From: Thunnus maccoyii
Lineage: Eukaryota; Chordata; Actinopteri; Scombriformes; Scombridae
DNA: 64,000 nucleotides
Direction: 5' to 3'
Assembly: GCF_910596095.1 (NCBI RefSeq)
Contig: NC_056540.1
Span: forward strand, 20,794,501-20,858,500
Under the pieces are notes generated by a model. That model did no database searches. It had not been told where the DNA came from and saw only the letters and a list, made by a program, of their open reading frames with translations. The first letter of the stretch is position 1; each line of letters starts with the position of its first letter. The translations under genes were made by a program, and so were the position numbers. Below, piece after piece: positions 1-15,800 of this stretch.

Positions 1-2537
1 AACTTTTGACTCAAACAACGAATAGGGGTGATAGTGAATTTGAAATAATTTCCAAAAGATGTTCAGCTAATTTGAAAAGATGATGACAATGTAGGCCTTG
101 CCCCATACAACTATACAAGCCTAACCATAGCCCAACGTAATACAAATGTTCTCACTACAGGTCGTTATGTTAGGTATGATGAATATAACATAAGAGATGG
201 CTTCTGCTGAATATGAACATATCTGCTGAAACAGTGGAAGGGTGCAAACAGTCACATCCCTCTTTACATAGGCCTACTTGTATTTTTCCCCCTCGAAATC
301 TTCACAGTGTAATTTATAGTTATATAATAGCGCATAGAATCACAATTGTTTATGGTTAGAACAGCTGTTTTGTCAATCACATTTCTATCAAACCATGAAG
401 TAGAGATGCTACGATTATAGACTGTGATGGTATGATTATAGTCTGGGAGGAAAAAATCACAGTTTCATGATTATTATGCATTAATTTACTTCACAAAACT
501 GCAGCTGGGTAAAATCACATTAGCATGTTTTGTTTCACACTTCGCCAAGGATTCTGCAACAGTGGGTTGAACTTCAACAGTACCAGAGGTAGTCTTAAGT
601 TAAAAGTAAATAAGAAAAATGAAAATAAATAATCCGTGTCAAGATTAACTTTTATTGGACATTGCAGTAATGACTTTAGTTTCTAATATTTAAAATATAG
701 TATTTATTATTATTATTATTATTAATATAAGATTAAAATGTACTTTATTGATCCCCGATGGAAAACTATTACTAAATTAGGTAATAAACTGAAGTGTTTT
801 TATTATGAACTGTCATCCATGATTATTTTTAATTCATTTTTAATAATTTATTTTACTCATGAATCTACTTTAAATGTGGCCTGAGAAATTCCTATTATTC
901 TATTATTGTTCCTTTTTTTTGCAGTTTTAGTAAAAACAAAAGAAATACATTTTTATGCAGGTGTTATTAATCACTGAATGCAATTAATTAGATCCCATGG
1001 TACAGTGCTAGAATCTACAAGATCATAATGTTAAGTTAGTCTTTTACACCGAGCATATTTGCCTACCATACCAGTGTTTGCTCAGCACAGATAGGAGAAT
1101 GCAACAGGATGTGAATGGTCACACTGAAGCCCACTGCTTCTCTTCTGCTGATTGTAAGTGACACGTTTATATTTACTTCCCTACCAACTCAATGTCTCAT
1201 TAAAGTAATGTTTGCTAACTTAGTTATTACTTAGTGTATCACCTTCACTTAGAGCATGCATAGCTGGATGGTGATCTCAAAGTTGCATTAAGTTCGAGGT
1301 GTTGAATCCTTTAGCAGTGACTTCTCTTCGGTAAGTTTTAACATTGGGGATCTGTCCTCCTGAACAACCCTCTGGCCATTCTTTATGTATCCAAAATACT
1401 CCCACACTGACAATTTAAGGTCTTTTAGTGAATACAACGCTACAGTGTTGGGTCCCTCAGCCACTGCCAGGACACTTCTCATCTGCTTTAGTTAATGTAG
1501 GCCCCCTCAAACACAAATAAAGGAGTTGCTCTCGAGACAGCTTGTCTAACTTTGCGTACCTGAACTTGTTGCAGCACAGCATTTTAAGCTGGTAAACCAG
1601 GTTTGTTTTGGCTCCGCCTGCAGTCTGTTGGTTGCGCCTATGGACTTTTTTTTTTTTTTTTTTTAAACAACTGTCTAGTTATAATTTTCCTCACAGTACA
1701 ACTGTTGTTCTGGAAAAATAATGAACCATAATGTCCCTTTTTTTGAGAGTGAGAACAGAAACACTCGGTGTAGCTGAGCCTTTACGGTTACAGAACTGTG
1801 ACTTTTAAAGAGCGGTTAATAGTGAAATTAGTTCATCACTGCATCCCTACCATGGAGTGCTATACCTCGATTTGTTCAGAAGAATGAGGCCTTTCCAGTC
1901 AAATTAATCTTACAAGTAAGTGGAAATATCTAAGAGCATGACAGCTGAAATAAAAAATGCCTGAGTTTTGCTGAATTGGGAGATTTCCTGGGTAAACAAA
2001 CTTCAACTCCTGCTCCAATGAGCTTGCATCTAGGTGTTATTTTTACATGTCCAGACACGCCTGCCTTGCCTTCAGGTCTTAAGAGGAATAATGAATATAT
2101 GCATAATGATCATATAATGATAATGGTTGTATAGGTGCGGTCTGATATTCTTTGACATGTAAGCTCTAATAGCTCTGTGAGAGGGCTAGACTTTGTCTTT
2201 TTTGTTTTTGTGCTACACTCCTGTTTGGACTCTCTTGCTTCCTCTAGTTGGATAACTGACGACACATTCACAGGTATTTGTTACACATAATTATATAGGT
2301 TTGTCCCTGGTATTATTGGAAATGTTAATATCTATCCTCATTGTTTTTATACTGATCAAAATTTAATGCCACCCCTCCTATAAATTAAGACCAAAAATTA
2401 TTAACATGATTTAAGACTCTTTAAGGATCCACAGGGACCCTGAGTGGATATAAAACTTCTAAACTTCACAAGAAGCTGACCAATTAGGTCAAACTTAACA
2501 TGTGAATTAGAGAACAAATTTGAAGACCAAAACTCAC
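1..2537. other. AT-rich non-coding stretch, probably intron 5 of the TM9SF2-like gene
   Basis: I see no exon here. The next TM9SF2 segment expected after the DACVIN motif (a stretch resembling FNHVDIKIYYHV) was looked for on the minus strand and not found, so intron 5 is at least 2.5 kb and the rest of the gene lies beyond the left edge. The stretch holds an ATT microsatellite near 703-724, a short piece near 735-765 resembling the 'ctttattgatccc' tail common in fish retroposons, and a poly-T run near 1648-1663. Confidence 0.6.
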
Positions 2538-4105
2538 ATTGATAACACAAGCATCTTTAGATCTGCCATCTGAGGTAACGAGGCAGCCAATGGGAAAGCC
2601 CGGATTGCAGTACTTCTGACCATCTTCCACATCATAGCACCATGTGACCGGCATGTTGTCAATGATCCTGAAAAAATAATTTGTTAACCTCAAGAAGTTT
2701 CTTGATAAATAATATCTGAGAAGACACCTGCTTGCTAACAAGTCTTCCCTGCTACTTCCATCTATCTTTCACTCAACGGCTCCAGGCTAAAAATAACTCA
2801 CTAATGAATAATTACAGTACAGAGCAGTATATTTGTTACTAACCAGTGGTGCTGGTAGTTCAGCTGCATTCCCATCTTAAGAAAATCCAGTTTGGTGGCA
2901 TCCTCCTTGTTGCCTTTCTTGTAGGTTTTTGTGCATACTGCCTGACATTTCACATCTTGTTTGAAGTTGAACTATAAAAGGCAGATGAGAAGCGTGTTGC
3001 ATTAATAGAGCACATTCAACATAGAGGGCTGAAATGGAATCTAAAATATGCAACAGAACAATCACCATGCATACTTAGATTTGCAAGTACCTTGTACGGT
3101 GAAGACTCAATTCGTTCACCAAACAGCACCTGTCCAAGGTTCTCAGAAGGCCTCTTTTCCTTTGCATCTTTGCAAAAGTCGAACCTTTAACAAATGCACA
3201 TTGTCACACACAATGAAAGGATGATTTAGAGCTGGACAACATATATCCAGACATTAAACAACTGACTTCAGACATAAACTAATTGTTACTTACACGTCAT
3301 ACTCATAAGGCAGGACTGACTCCACAGAATCCAAGCGATTGACGAACAGCTGGATCACTGTCTGTAAAGACGCAAAAATAATTTGTCTGTCATTCTGTAT
3401 CTGCCTAAATTAAAACAAACCGGACTTTCAAGCCCAAATGGTGGGCTACAACCAGCCAAAAGTTGTGCAGTTAACAGGTTGTGCATGTTTCGTGTCGACT
3501 GATGTAATATAAATAGGGAGTAAATGACTCAGTTGTAACCAAAGATTTGATGATCTGTCTCTCAAAGGTGAAGGAGTGGATCCAAACTTACCTGGACCAC
3601 GTAGCCGAGCAGCGGCCAGTCAAGCTTACTACAGTGATGGCTATTAGCGTCATCTGTCATCTTTCATTATTTGAATCAGTGTTAATTTGCTAACAATATC
3701 GTGCTAGGCTGGTGAAAAAACCCGACAACTCAGTAAGAATGAATATATATTTATATATATGCCCCCTGTCAACGAGGGCATTTACATTTAGCAAGCACTA
3801 GAATATGATGCTAGTCCTCCGGCTGCAGGCAATGGAGGAGCCGGGGCCTAAAGAGAGTACTGGCTAGCTAGCAAGAGTGAGTATAACAAAATAACATGCC
3901 AATTACATTTTGGGCAGAACATTTACAACACTACAGAGGAAGTGTGAGTTTTATTAACTAACCATACCTGGCAATCTTCACCACTTTTGTTATCTTCACA
4001 GAAACTCACTGGGGCTAAACCCGGAAGATAAAACGACGAGCACGGACAGAAATGTGAGACCAGCAAGTAGACCAGCACAAAACCAAAGTGTATCCGCCTC
4101 TTCAT
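2538..4105 (-). CDS. tm9sf2-like: TM9SF2-like nonaspanin, 5' part (first five coding exons)
   Basis: Nonaspanins are nine-helix membrane proteins of endosomes and Golgi, linked to sorting and glycosylation. Coding exons on the minus strand: 4105-3968, 3361-3294, 3184-3091, 2971-2844 and 2667-2538. Donors and acceptors are consensus and phases agree (0, 2, 0, 2, 0), giving 186 residues. Visible features: an N-terminal signal peptide (about residues 1-24), then FYLPGLAPVSFC, LFVNRLDSVESVLPYEY, RPSENLGQVLFGERIE, LNYQHHWIIDNMPVTWCYD and CNPGFPIGC, all TM9SF2 hallmarks (TM9SF4 differs here). Human TM9SF2 is 663 residues, so the helical part lies outside the window. Its place beside rbmx/arhgef6 rather than the 13q32-type neighbourhood leaves open that it is a fish paralogue (such as tm9sf5) rather than the strict orthologue. 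It is head-to-head with rbmx. The ATG at 4105 is chosen because the signal peptide follows it directly. Confidence 0.88.
3592..3660 (-). other. candidate alternative exon in intron 1 of the TM9SF2-like gene
   Basis: Reading the minus strand from an ATG at 3660 gives 23 open codons that end exactly at a perfect donor (CAG|GTAAGT, boundary 3592). The phase (0) is the one needed to join coding exon 2 at 3361. An AG directly precedes the ATG, so it could be either an alternative first exon or a 69-nt in-frame cassette. A TGA lies in frame two codons upstream. As a first exon it would replace the signal peptide with a hydrophilic start (MTDDANSHHCSKLDWPLLGY). The tract before the AG is poor in pyrimidines, which argues for a first exon over a cassette. 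There is no transcript evidence. Confidence 0.35.
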
Positions 4106-5929
4106 TTTATCGCGGACACGGTTAATCGCAGATTTTGTCTTCTTATGTCAAAGGAGAGTGCTCCTTCTTGTGAGGGAAACGGTTTCTTGACGTTAGCTGT
4201 GCACGGTTAGCTAGCTCTTTCAACTCGAGACGCAGTGCCTGACCTGTCTGTCGCAACTAGCTCTGCCAAGCTATGCGGAAACGGATACATATTCACCGGA
4301 AGTCAAGTGTTTTGACTTTCAATAGAAAATATGTAGTGTTAAGTAAATAAAATAATTACATTTATAGCTGGTGTAGATATACACACAGTAATTGTATATT
4401 TTGTATGATACTCGTGCATACATTTATATAACAAAAACGGTTACAAACTATTGCATTTTCAAACTGAGCAACACTTACAGTTGCAGTGATTTTATTTTGA
4501 AAAGAAAAAAATCGGATGTCATATTGTGTTCTGACCGACTTGACGCCGTCGAAGTAACACTGACGTTGCCTATAGGCTACCTCATTACACCATGGATCCT
4601 TGTTTTCTTTATATACATATATACATATAAAATAGTGGAGTTTTGCACCGCACATTAGTAAGACACACGTTTTGTAATAAAAAGAATAGCTCGTCAAAAG
4701 GTGGCAGTGCACGAAATGAGAGATTAAAGTATGCGAAGAGAAACTATTTTTAGATAAAAGAGATTATTGTAAGAGGCGGCTGGACAAACCAGAAAAACAA
4801 GATGCAGCAAACAGCTGTTGTCATGAAAGTTGGTAGAATTGCATATTTTCGTCCACTACGTCTTGTCCTAAATTCATGTTGGGATATAGTTTACTGTGTT
4901 TATTAAAGACTGTACAATAACATAAGCAGGAAGATGTCATAAGAACATACAGGACTAAATACAACAGGCTGAACAAGGAAGAATCAGATAAATGCAAAGA
5001 AACTGTTGAAGGAGTGCCTAGTTTAGTCTGTATGGGAGTGGAGTATTGAAAGGTTGCTGTAGATGGCGGATAAACAGAGGTAGGTGTTTTCTTTATTGAC
5101 ATTAAAAAAACCCAATTTTATTCAAAATTATTCTACAGTATAATATACGTCATAAAGTTTTTTGATTCCGGGTTAGTGGCTGTCAGTGTACTTACAGACA
5201 ACGCAACAACTTCAGAAATATACATAAGGAATGTCTGTAAACAGAAACCGTTTCTGTGAACTGTAAACAGGATACAAATAGTGCAAAGACGTGAGGAGTG
5301 CTGAGATAAATATTGGATGATAAGAAAAAAGTAACATGTTACTTTATATACAGAAGGTGGTTATGCACGGTTTATACAGCCTGTTCAAATATACAGCAAT
5401 GAATGTAATATATTACATTTACAGAAGAAGAAAAAAACTCTGAGTTAGGGGGACTTAAATTCATACAACGATTTTAAACAAAGAGAAAAAAAACTGTTTT
5501 TACAGCCTTTATATAGGAAGAAAAACGAATCGAGTCAATGTAGTGTTTGACCTCCTTTGTGAAGAAGTTTTTGTGTTGTTTTGTGTTGACGAAGCTTTTT
5601 ACCTGTAAATTTGCCTTTATGAATATGAAATTGTCAGCCAATAAAATTAAAAGATCAATGATATACAAATTCTAATGGATGTCATCTTTTAGTATGCCAG
5701 ACAGTACATGTTTCCGTACAAATAAAAAATGATAACAATTTTCAATCAATATAGTTGTTGATAAAAAATACACGTTATCCAAAAATAATACTAAAATAAA
5801 TTAACCGCAGTCTCAGGGATACTATAACAAAATGTACAACTTATGTTCAGTTATATATTTGATCAAATCAATGAATACGTTTGAAACAGGTACAACATCT
5901 AGAAACAGTTCTTGAAGTCATGATGATGT
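4106..5929. other. TM9SF2-like 5' UTR/promoter side and AT-rich intergenic DNA
   Basis: About 100-150 bases upstream of the TM9SF2-like ATG are less AT-rich and hold several CpGs, as expected for a 5' UTR and core promoter. From about 4300 to 5929 the sequence is AT-rich with many short runs of A and T. I found no exon with matching splice sites; the open frames at 4362-4712 and 4392-4658 overlap on opposite strands and resemble no known protein. Confidence 0.5.
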
Positions 5930-6058
5930 TACACTCCGGTACAGTAGGTGGCGACATGCGCGTTTCGCATTAGTCTGTAGCCCGCCATTAGACAAAAAAG
6001 AAGAGGAAGAAGCAGAAGAGGAATACGAAGAAGAAGAAGACGAGGAAAAGAAGAAGGG
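5930..6058 (+). repeat. interspersed repeat ending in a GAAGAA-rich purine tract
   Basis: A segment with 'cggtacagtaggtggcgac' and 'gcccgccattagac' leads into about 60 bases made almost only of A and G (GAAGAAG units). The same arrangement, a short 'gtaggtggcg...ccgccat' body plus a (GAA)n tail, recurs in many fish genomes as I remember them. It lies within 250 bases of the end of rbmx 5' UTR exon 1, so it is part of the rbmx promoter region or first exon. Confidence 0.5.
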
Positions 6059-6358
6059 GAATAGGAACCGTTGTTGAGTTTATTACGGCTGCACCCATCC
6101 GCGGCATAGCGGTGTTAATGCAAACTACAACAGTAGTATTGTTTTTTACGTTTTAACGGGTGTAAAGGCTTAGTCTCCCGTTAACAGCTGGAATAATAGC
6201 GTTAGTCAAGTAACTAGCTAACGGTACAACCGCTGGCACGTTTAACGCCATTTTGCGCATTCAACAGCCCAAGACTTTCGCCAGCAGCAGGTAATAATCA
6301 CCACAGAAATGTCTGAGTACCGAGAGCAAAATGAGCGCGAATATTATGTATATTCTAA

Positions 6359-10245
<3,887 letters not shown>

Positions 10246-10560
10246 AATGGACATGGAAATCACGTTAAAGCAAACGTTAGTGTTCGTGCACAGTTAACAC
10301 GTGTTTTGGAAGAAATCTGACAACAAGACAAACTATCCATGTCTGAATCTGTGGAATATGGAGCATAGCTTTGAAATGTATCTTGAGTTTCCCATTTTTT
10401 TATGTGTAAACTTTTTTTTTTTATTAGTATTTCTATTGCTCATGTAACAGTACAGTTACCAAGTGAGTGTTAGTTTTTGTACATTCAGTGCTGTTGGAAT
10501 CTGCAATGCCCTATAAGTCTGGCTTTCCTACTCTAATAAAGATTTTAGTTGTACCTTGAC
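10246..10560 (+). other. rbmx: rbmx 3' UTR
   Basis: About 310 bases follow the TAA stop at 10243-10245. They are AT-rich, with a poly-T run, and end with the polyadenylation signal at 10535-10540. Confidence 0.8.
10535..10540 (+). terminator. rbmx: polyadenylation signal AATAAA of rbmx
   Basis: AATAAA lies 290 bases after the rbmx stop, and a T/G-containing stretch (TTTTAGTTGTACCTTG) follows within 25 bases, as expected for cleavage and polyadenylation. Confidence 0.85.
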
Positions 10561-11521
10561 CACTTCTCATCGATATTCAAAAGGAGATCAGAAACAGTGA
10601 CATGAATGTTAATTAACAAAATGATCTCCTTTACAAAGTTCTCTGTAAAGCTTAGGTGAGTCTCTGCTCGTGCTTTTATAGTCGAGTGACTTGAGTTCAT
10701 TCTTAACACAAATGTGCTTCCAACTGGTCACTACTGTCTTTAAGGGTTAGGCAAATGTTACTGTCAAAATGTTCCAATATAGTTTCCTTGGAAATGGATC
10801 CATCACCCTAGAGCCATTTGATGGCATGCAACGACAAAACCAAAGGCAACAACAACCAAATGCAAGAGTCTTTTCAACTCGACCGATAGTCAACAGCTGG
10901 TAAGCAAAGCAAACCTCTTTGTTTCTCATCTGTAAATGAGTTTCTCATTGTCCTGTATTGCAATCTTCACTCAAAGCGTGATATTCAAGACAACTTTTGC
11001 CTCAGAGGACAAAAGGAAAAAAATGGAGGTCAACTGAATGTGCCCTTTTCTATTTTAATCCGTTTTCATCAGCTAAAATTGTCAAAGTGCAGCAACATCC
11101 TAAGAAGTTTCATCCCTTGTCAGCAATGAAAGTTTGCCATTTTCCCAGCTGAGCCCTCAAAACGATGGAGAACCTTTTTTCCCTAACCAATCGTCCAACC
11201 TGAGTAAGAATGATTGGCAACAGTGCTTTTTAAAATCATAGGTAAAGCTCTCTAGTTATTTGTAAGATTTTTTTCTCAGTAAAATTAAAAGCCATTTTAA
11301 AATTAATAGCCATTTTCTCAGTATCGAAACCTTTTCCACAAGCATGCCAATTCAAACACTGGAGACCTCTGGAAGAACCCAACCATCCTAACTGCCAAAC
11401 TGGAAACGAGCGCTAAAGCGAAAACGCAGTCGGATCAAGGACTAAGAAGATCATTATCAAACATTTTATGAATACATAATTAAGAGAAGGACAGCACGTT
11501 AATATTATGTTCTCATTGCAG
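10561..11521 (+). other. non-coding stretch between rbmx and downstream exon-like segments
   Basis: I see no coding exon and no recognised repeat. Like rbmx intron 8, it has high sequence complexity for an intergenic stretch and several acceptor-like sites (for example TTTTTTCTCAG near 11280). It may be intron or 3' UTR of a longer rbmx transcript. Confidence 0.35.
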
Positions 11522-11615
11522 GATGAACACCCCTTCAAGGCAACTGCTCTTGCAAACGTACCTGAATTGTGTCCTCAGTTTGTTGGACCAAAGAAACCAC
11601 AGCGCACCAGTACAG
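11522..11615 (+). other. candidate internal exon A downstream of rbmx
   Basis: A 94-nt segment bordered by an acceptor (CTCATTGCAG) and a strong donor (CAG|GTATGT). It is open in two frames. One frame (DEHPFKATALANVPELC...) continues open across the junction with candidate exon B. If spliced onto an rbmx exon ending in phase 1, such as exon 7, it would bring in TGA after one codon; onto a phase-2 exon it would add about 44 residues. I recognise no protein family in it. It could be an alternative 3' exon of rbmx or a separate non-coding transcript. Confidence 0.4.
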
Positions 11616-11870
11616 GTATGTACATCAGACAAATTATCATTGAATTATCTGTACATATAGAAACACTTGGGAAGTATTGGTGGTATGAAAGGAAAGGACC
11701 ATGGAAGAAACTGAAGTTCTTTTGCATGAGTTTTTTTCACATACAAAGTGCTGAGAAAATGTACTTTTAAATGACCATCAAGGTTCTGGTATAATGGATT
11801 TATATTGCTGTAAAATCAAACTCTTGATACTGTATGTACTCAGTTGTTTTGAATGCGTTCTGTCTTTCAG

Positions 11871-12034
11871 ATGCTGGCGCAGGCCACTGTGGAGGCTGCT
11901 GGTTGAATCTTTTCAAGCGGAACATGTTGAAAGTGGGAAGAACACGGGCTGAGGATTTGCTCAAATCAGTTTCTGGTGTTTTCAATAAAGATGAGAAAAA
12001 TATGTCGTTTACTGTTTTTTTTGAGTTGTCATGA
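11871..12034 (+). other. candidate terminal exon B downstream of rbmx
   Basis: It starts after a good acceptor (CTGTCTTTCAG at 11861-11870) and contains AATAAA at 11984-11989, so it has the form of a terminal exon. The frame open in exon A stays open through B and stops with TGA at 12032-12034 (…KRNMLKVGRTRAEDLL…), but that lies beyond the polyadenylation signal. The other open frame stops early at GGT TGA. No similarity recognised. Confidence 0.4.
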
Positions 12035-12039
12035 AAGAT

Positions 12040-12889
12040 GTTTACTGAAGATTATTTTATTGTAGTTGTATTTAAAGTAAGGTTGAGGTGTTTTTGGTAC
12101 CTTGTTGCTTTATCACAATCAGTGCAGTTTTTACTCAGATGTACTTTTCAAATGGTCATACATAAGCATTTATCCAGGGGTTTAAGTCCTCAGGCATAGA
12201 GCAGTTTTACATTACATATATAATAATTAATTAATTCACTACATTAAACACATTTTGTCCTTGAGAAGTATTTAGGGTCACGTTTTCTCGCTTTTAACCC
12301 GTCTACCATAATGAACCCTTACCTTAAACAATCTCATGACTCATATTATTTCCTACTCCAAATACCACTAGGCGTGTATTGCTATCAGGAGAATCTACAT
12401 GACTAATTTTCAACTCAATAAAAAATGTAAACAATATACATGCAAGAAAATTCAAGGCTTGTATGATAATGAGTGTCAACAGAGGGCATGTCAGTTTATT
12501 ACTAACACCCCACGTTAATCACATAGTAGACGGTACATTTTTCTCTTGCGAAATATGCTGATGCACAAGAGATAAGCTCACTGGCGGAGTTTCCTGATCC
12601 TTGCTGCAACTTGACTTGTAATGCAATATGAGAAAAAATGCCCTCTGCCAGCATATGCTACTTTTCAGAGGAAAAAAAAAGACTGCTGCCTATTGTTGAG
12701 GTTCCTATTTGCCAGTAGGGGTGATCATCAGTTTCGCGTGTAGAAACAGCGATCGTCCTTCCCCCCACCGCCGCTTTTTTTTTTTTAAACTTGTAGCAGA
12801 AGTGCGGATGTGAGTTGCATATTGATACGGAACAGGCCGCCAGTTTTTTTCAGCAATGCGTGCTTAGGCAATGATCATTTATTGGAGCT
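12040..12889 (+). other. rbmx-arhgef6 spacer and arhgef6 5' flank
   Basis: Mostly AT-rich intergenic sequence with no gene seen. The last 150 bases before the arhgef6 ATG are richer in G and C (CCTTCCCCCCACCGCCGC near 12757) and probably hold the promoter and 5' UTR. Confidence 0.5.
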
Positions 12890-15800
12890 ATGAATCCAGA
12901 GGAGCAGACGGTAACGTGGTTAATATCACTGGGAGTGCTCAGCTCGCCTAAAAAGAATATAGCAGACCCGGAGGAGTTTTTGAAAACATCGCTGAAGGAT
13001 GGGGTTGTCCTCTGCAAGCTCACGGAGCGTCTCATACCTGGCTTCACGCCCAAGGTGAGTTGTTGATATAAGTTAACTTAAGTCTACAAATGCCAAATGA
13101 TCGACGGCTCTTGGTGAAAAGTAGGGAGGGGTTTGTTGAAAATGATACGGACAAGAACTTCCCCTGCAGCAGGCCCTTCATTTTGTGTAGCTAGAAACTT
13201 GAGCCGTGAAGTTTTAAGCCTGTTTTTTTTTTTTCTTCTTTTGTGTCACGCGGAATGCTGCACATGAAAGCAGTAATTCGCGAACTTTCAGATGTGAGAT
13301 TTCAAGATGTGGTTTCCTGTGAAGCGAAGAAAAAGCGTTCCGCATTCTTGACATGAGTGAGTCGGTGTGGACACCCACCAAAAACAGAACAAATTGTGTA
13401 GCAAGAGTGCCTAAAGTATACATATGGACCCCACATGAGTGCCCAAGCAGGGGATTTCACCGGACTCAACTTTTCTTTGCAGCTCTTTTAACGTGTTGAA
13501 ACACAACGTGAGTGTAACAGATGCTTAGTTTGAGATGACAAAGTTGATAATGATAAATAACAGTTGCAGAAACTGTTCGTCACTTCCTCCTGAAAGGGAC
13601 GGTTCTTCCCGGTTGTGCGAATTTTTTTTTTCCTAGGATGGCGAAGTCATGACCCGTCCTACTCTGCCTCTGATTGGCTGACCGTGATATTCTTGCCCTA
13701 TCCTTAACCAATTACACTCCTTATACCTAAACCTAACCAACCCAAGCAACGAAGGCAGCGGGGAGTAGCCAATCAGAGGCAGAGGAGGGCGGGTCTTGAC
13801 TGTGCGACGTCCTCTCTCTAAAAACTAGCTAGAATAATACAGGAAGTAGTAACTTCCAATTGGTATCATTACTTTTTCTGTCTAGAGTGCCACTTTCTTT
13901 GAGTGGCTATCACATGTAGCTCTGAAAAGAATAATACGGACTTTGCCTAAAATCAACAAAAAAAAGCCAAAGGTCTTCTTCGCGACCTTTTTAATAAGGA
14001 TTTTATATTGAAAGCTATAAAAGTAAGCGGATGTCTGGCTTTAATGTTGCGAGTTTGACACTTCAGTGCCGCTAATGGTTATGTATGCATGAAGGAGACG
14101 CAGGAAGACTCCACAGTTATTTTGTAAACTGTAGGTTATCTCATTCGGATCACTACAACAATGTTACTTTACGCCTTTTCATGTGTAGCTTAAATGACAG
14201 TATAGCTTCGGTCCGCAGCGTCTGATGAGTGCTTGTGTCAGATGTCTATCTGACATTACTAAGCTGAGGTTTATATATTTATTTCGCGTGTTTGTGTGTA
14301 TGTGTGTGTGCTCAGTATTGCCAGGATCCGAGAACTGAAGCCGACTGCATTTCCAACATCAGAGAGTTTTTAAGAGGATGCTCGTCCTTGAAAGTGGAGG
14401 TAAGTTGCTTCAGTGTTTCTGTCAAGTTTCATGTAGTAACAAACGTGCGATGTTTTGACATGGGCCGACCTTTTTTCTATCATTATCTCATTACTTAGCC
14501 TTCTTCTTAGCCCACTGCAGTTTACAGAGAGGACTTACATAGAGCCTACACTCTTGCTTGTGTTGTGATCTGCTTACCCTGCTGGCATATGTTTTCCTCA
14601 CACGTCCATGTGGAGTGAGCCACATAAACAGGCATGCTGTCAGTCACTCCCACTGAGCAGACAGGAACGAAACTGTTGTCCTCTGTGACTAGTACCTCTG
14701 TTGTCAAAACTTAGTTTTCACGGTGTTTACTTCCTTGAAAATTCCCCATCTCTCTTGTGCTGCAGTGACACTGATATTAGTTGGTTGCTGCAGGTTTAAG
14801 ATTCTCCCCCAAGGCATACGCTACTGGCCTGTATCGCCAAGATATCCAGATGTTCGAAAGGGGCAAATGATTTGCAGATGTTGGGAGTGTTCTCTGTCTC
14901 TCTGCCAGCCTGTTTTTGACCGCCACACTGGACAGTAATTTCTCCTCCCACTTTATAAATAATCTTTTCTGGTCTTGAGTCACATCACTTGGTTTCTTTA
15001 AACAGCTAATTGAGTCAGCAATCCTGGCTCACTGCAAATTCAAGCGGTTCAATACTTATGCCCAGCTGGCTTGTTATGTCTGGGAGGTCCCCTTGCGCTT
15101 TTATCCACCAATCCTGCTGTAGCCCATAATTAGACCTTTTGCGGCCAGCCAGTAGCTCATGGGCAGCAGCTTTTGGAGAGCCACTGTCAAATGTATCAGC
15201 CAGGGGATGTCTGTGGTGCTACAGCGAGCCCAGCCCATCCTTTGGTCAGTGATGTGATCATGTTTAGAGAACTTTTTCTCTCTTTTTTTTTTTGCCATAG
15301 CAAATAGTGCTTGTTTGTCCTGTGACTGTATAAAGAAAGCAGTCATACTGCTTTCACTTCTGCCCTGAGATGCAGAAAGAGGAAGCGTCAATAACTGCTC
15401 AAGGCCTCTGATTCTTTCTGCCGCGTTATGAACTGAGTGAGATGATTTGTTTGCTCAGATTTTATATACTACAGTCATTTTAGAGTAGCATGTATTCATG
15501 ATCATGGTCAATGTTAGTAATGGCTTTTACTTTCTGAGGTCAATAATGTGATGTAAGAGTCACTCAATCTTTCATTTTGATTTATTAATACAAATGTTTT
15601 TCTCCAGTATTTTCTACTTTTAAAAGTAGTGTTACAAAATCATTATACATAAAGCTAGCATTAAATTCTAGCTATTTTTTATGTGCTGAAAAGCAACCTG
15701 AGTAAATCTTCGTAGTCATGTATAACCTGAGCTGATCCCATACCTAAAGATGTGATGGTCACACTTGCTTTAACTCTGAATGAGGCCGGACACATCGCAT

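Noticed and set aside
4362..4712. 116-codon minus-strand frame with an 88-codon frame opposite
   Set aside because: Overlapping frames on both strands in AT-rich DNA, no family signature, no promoter or splice context.
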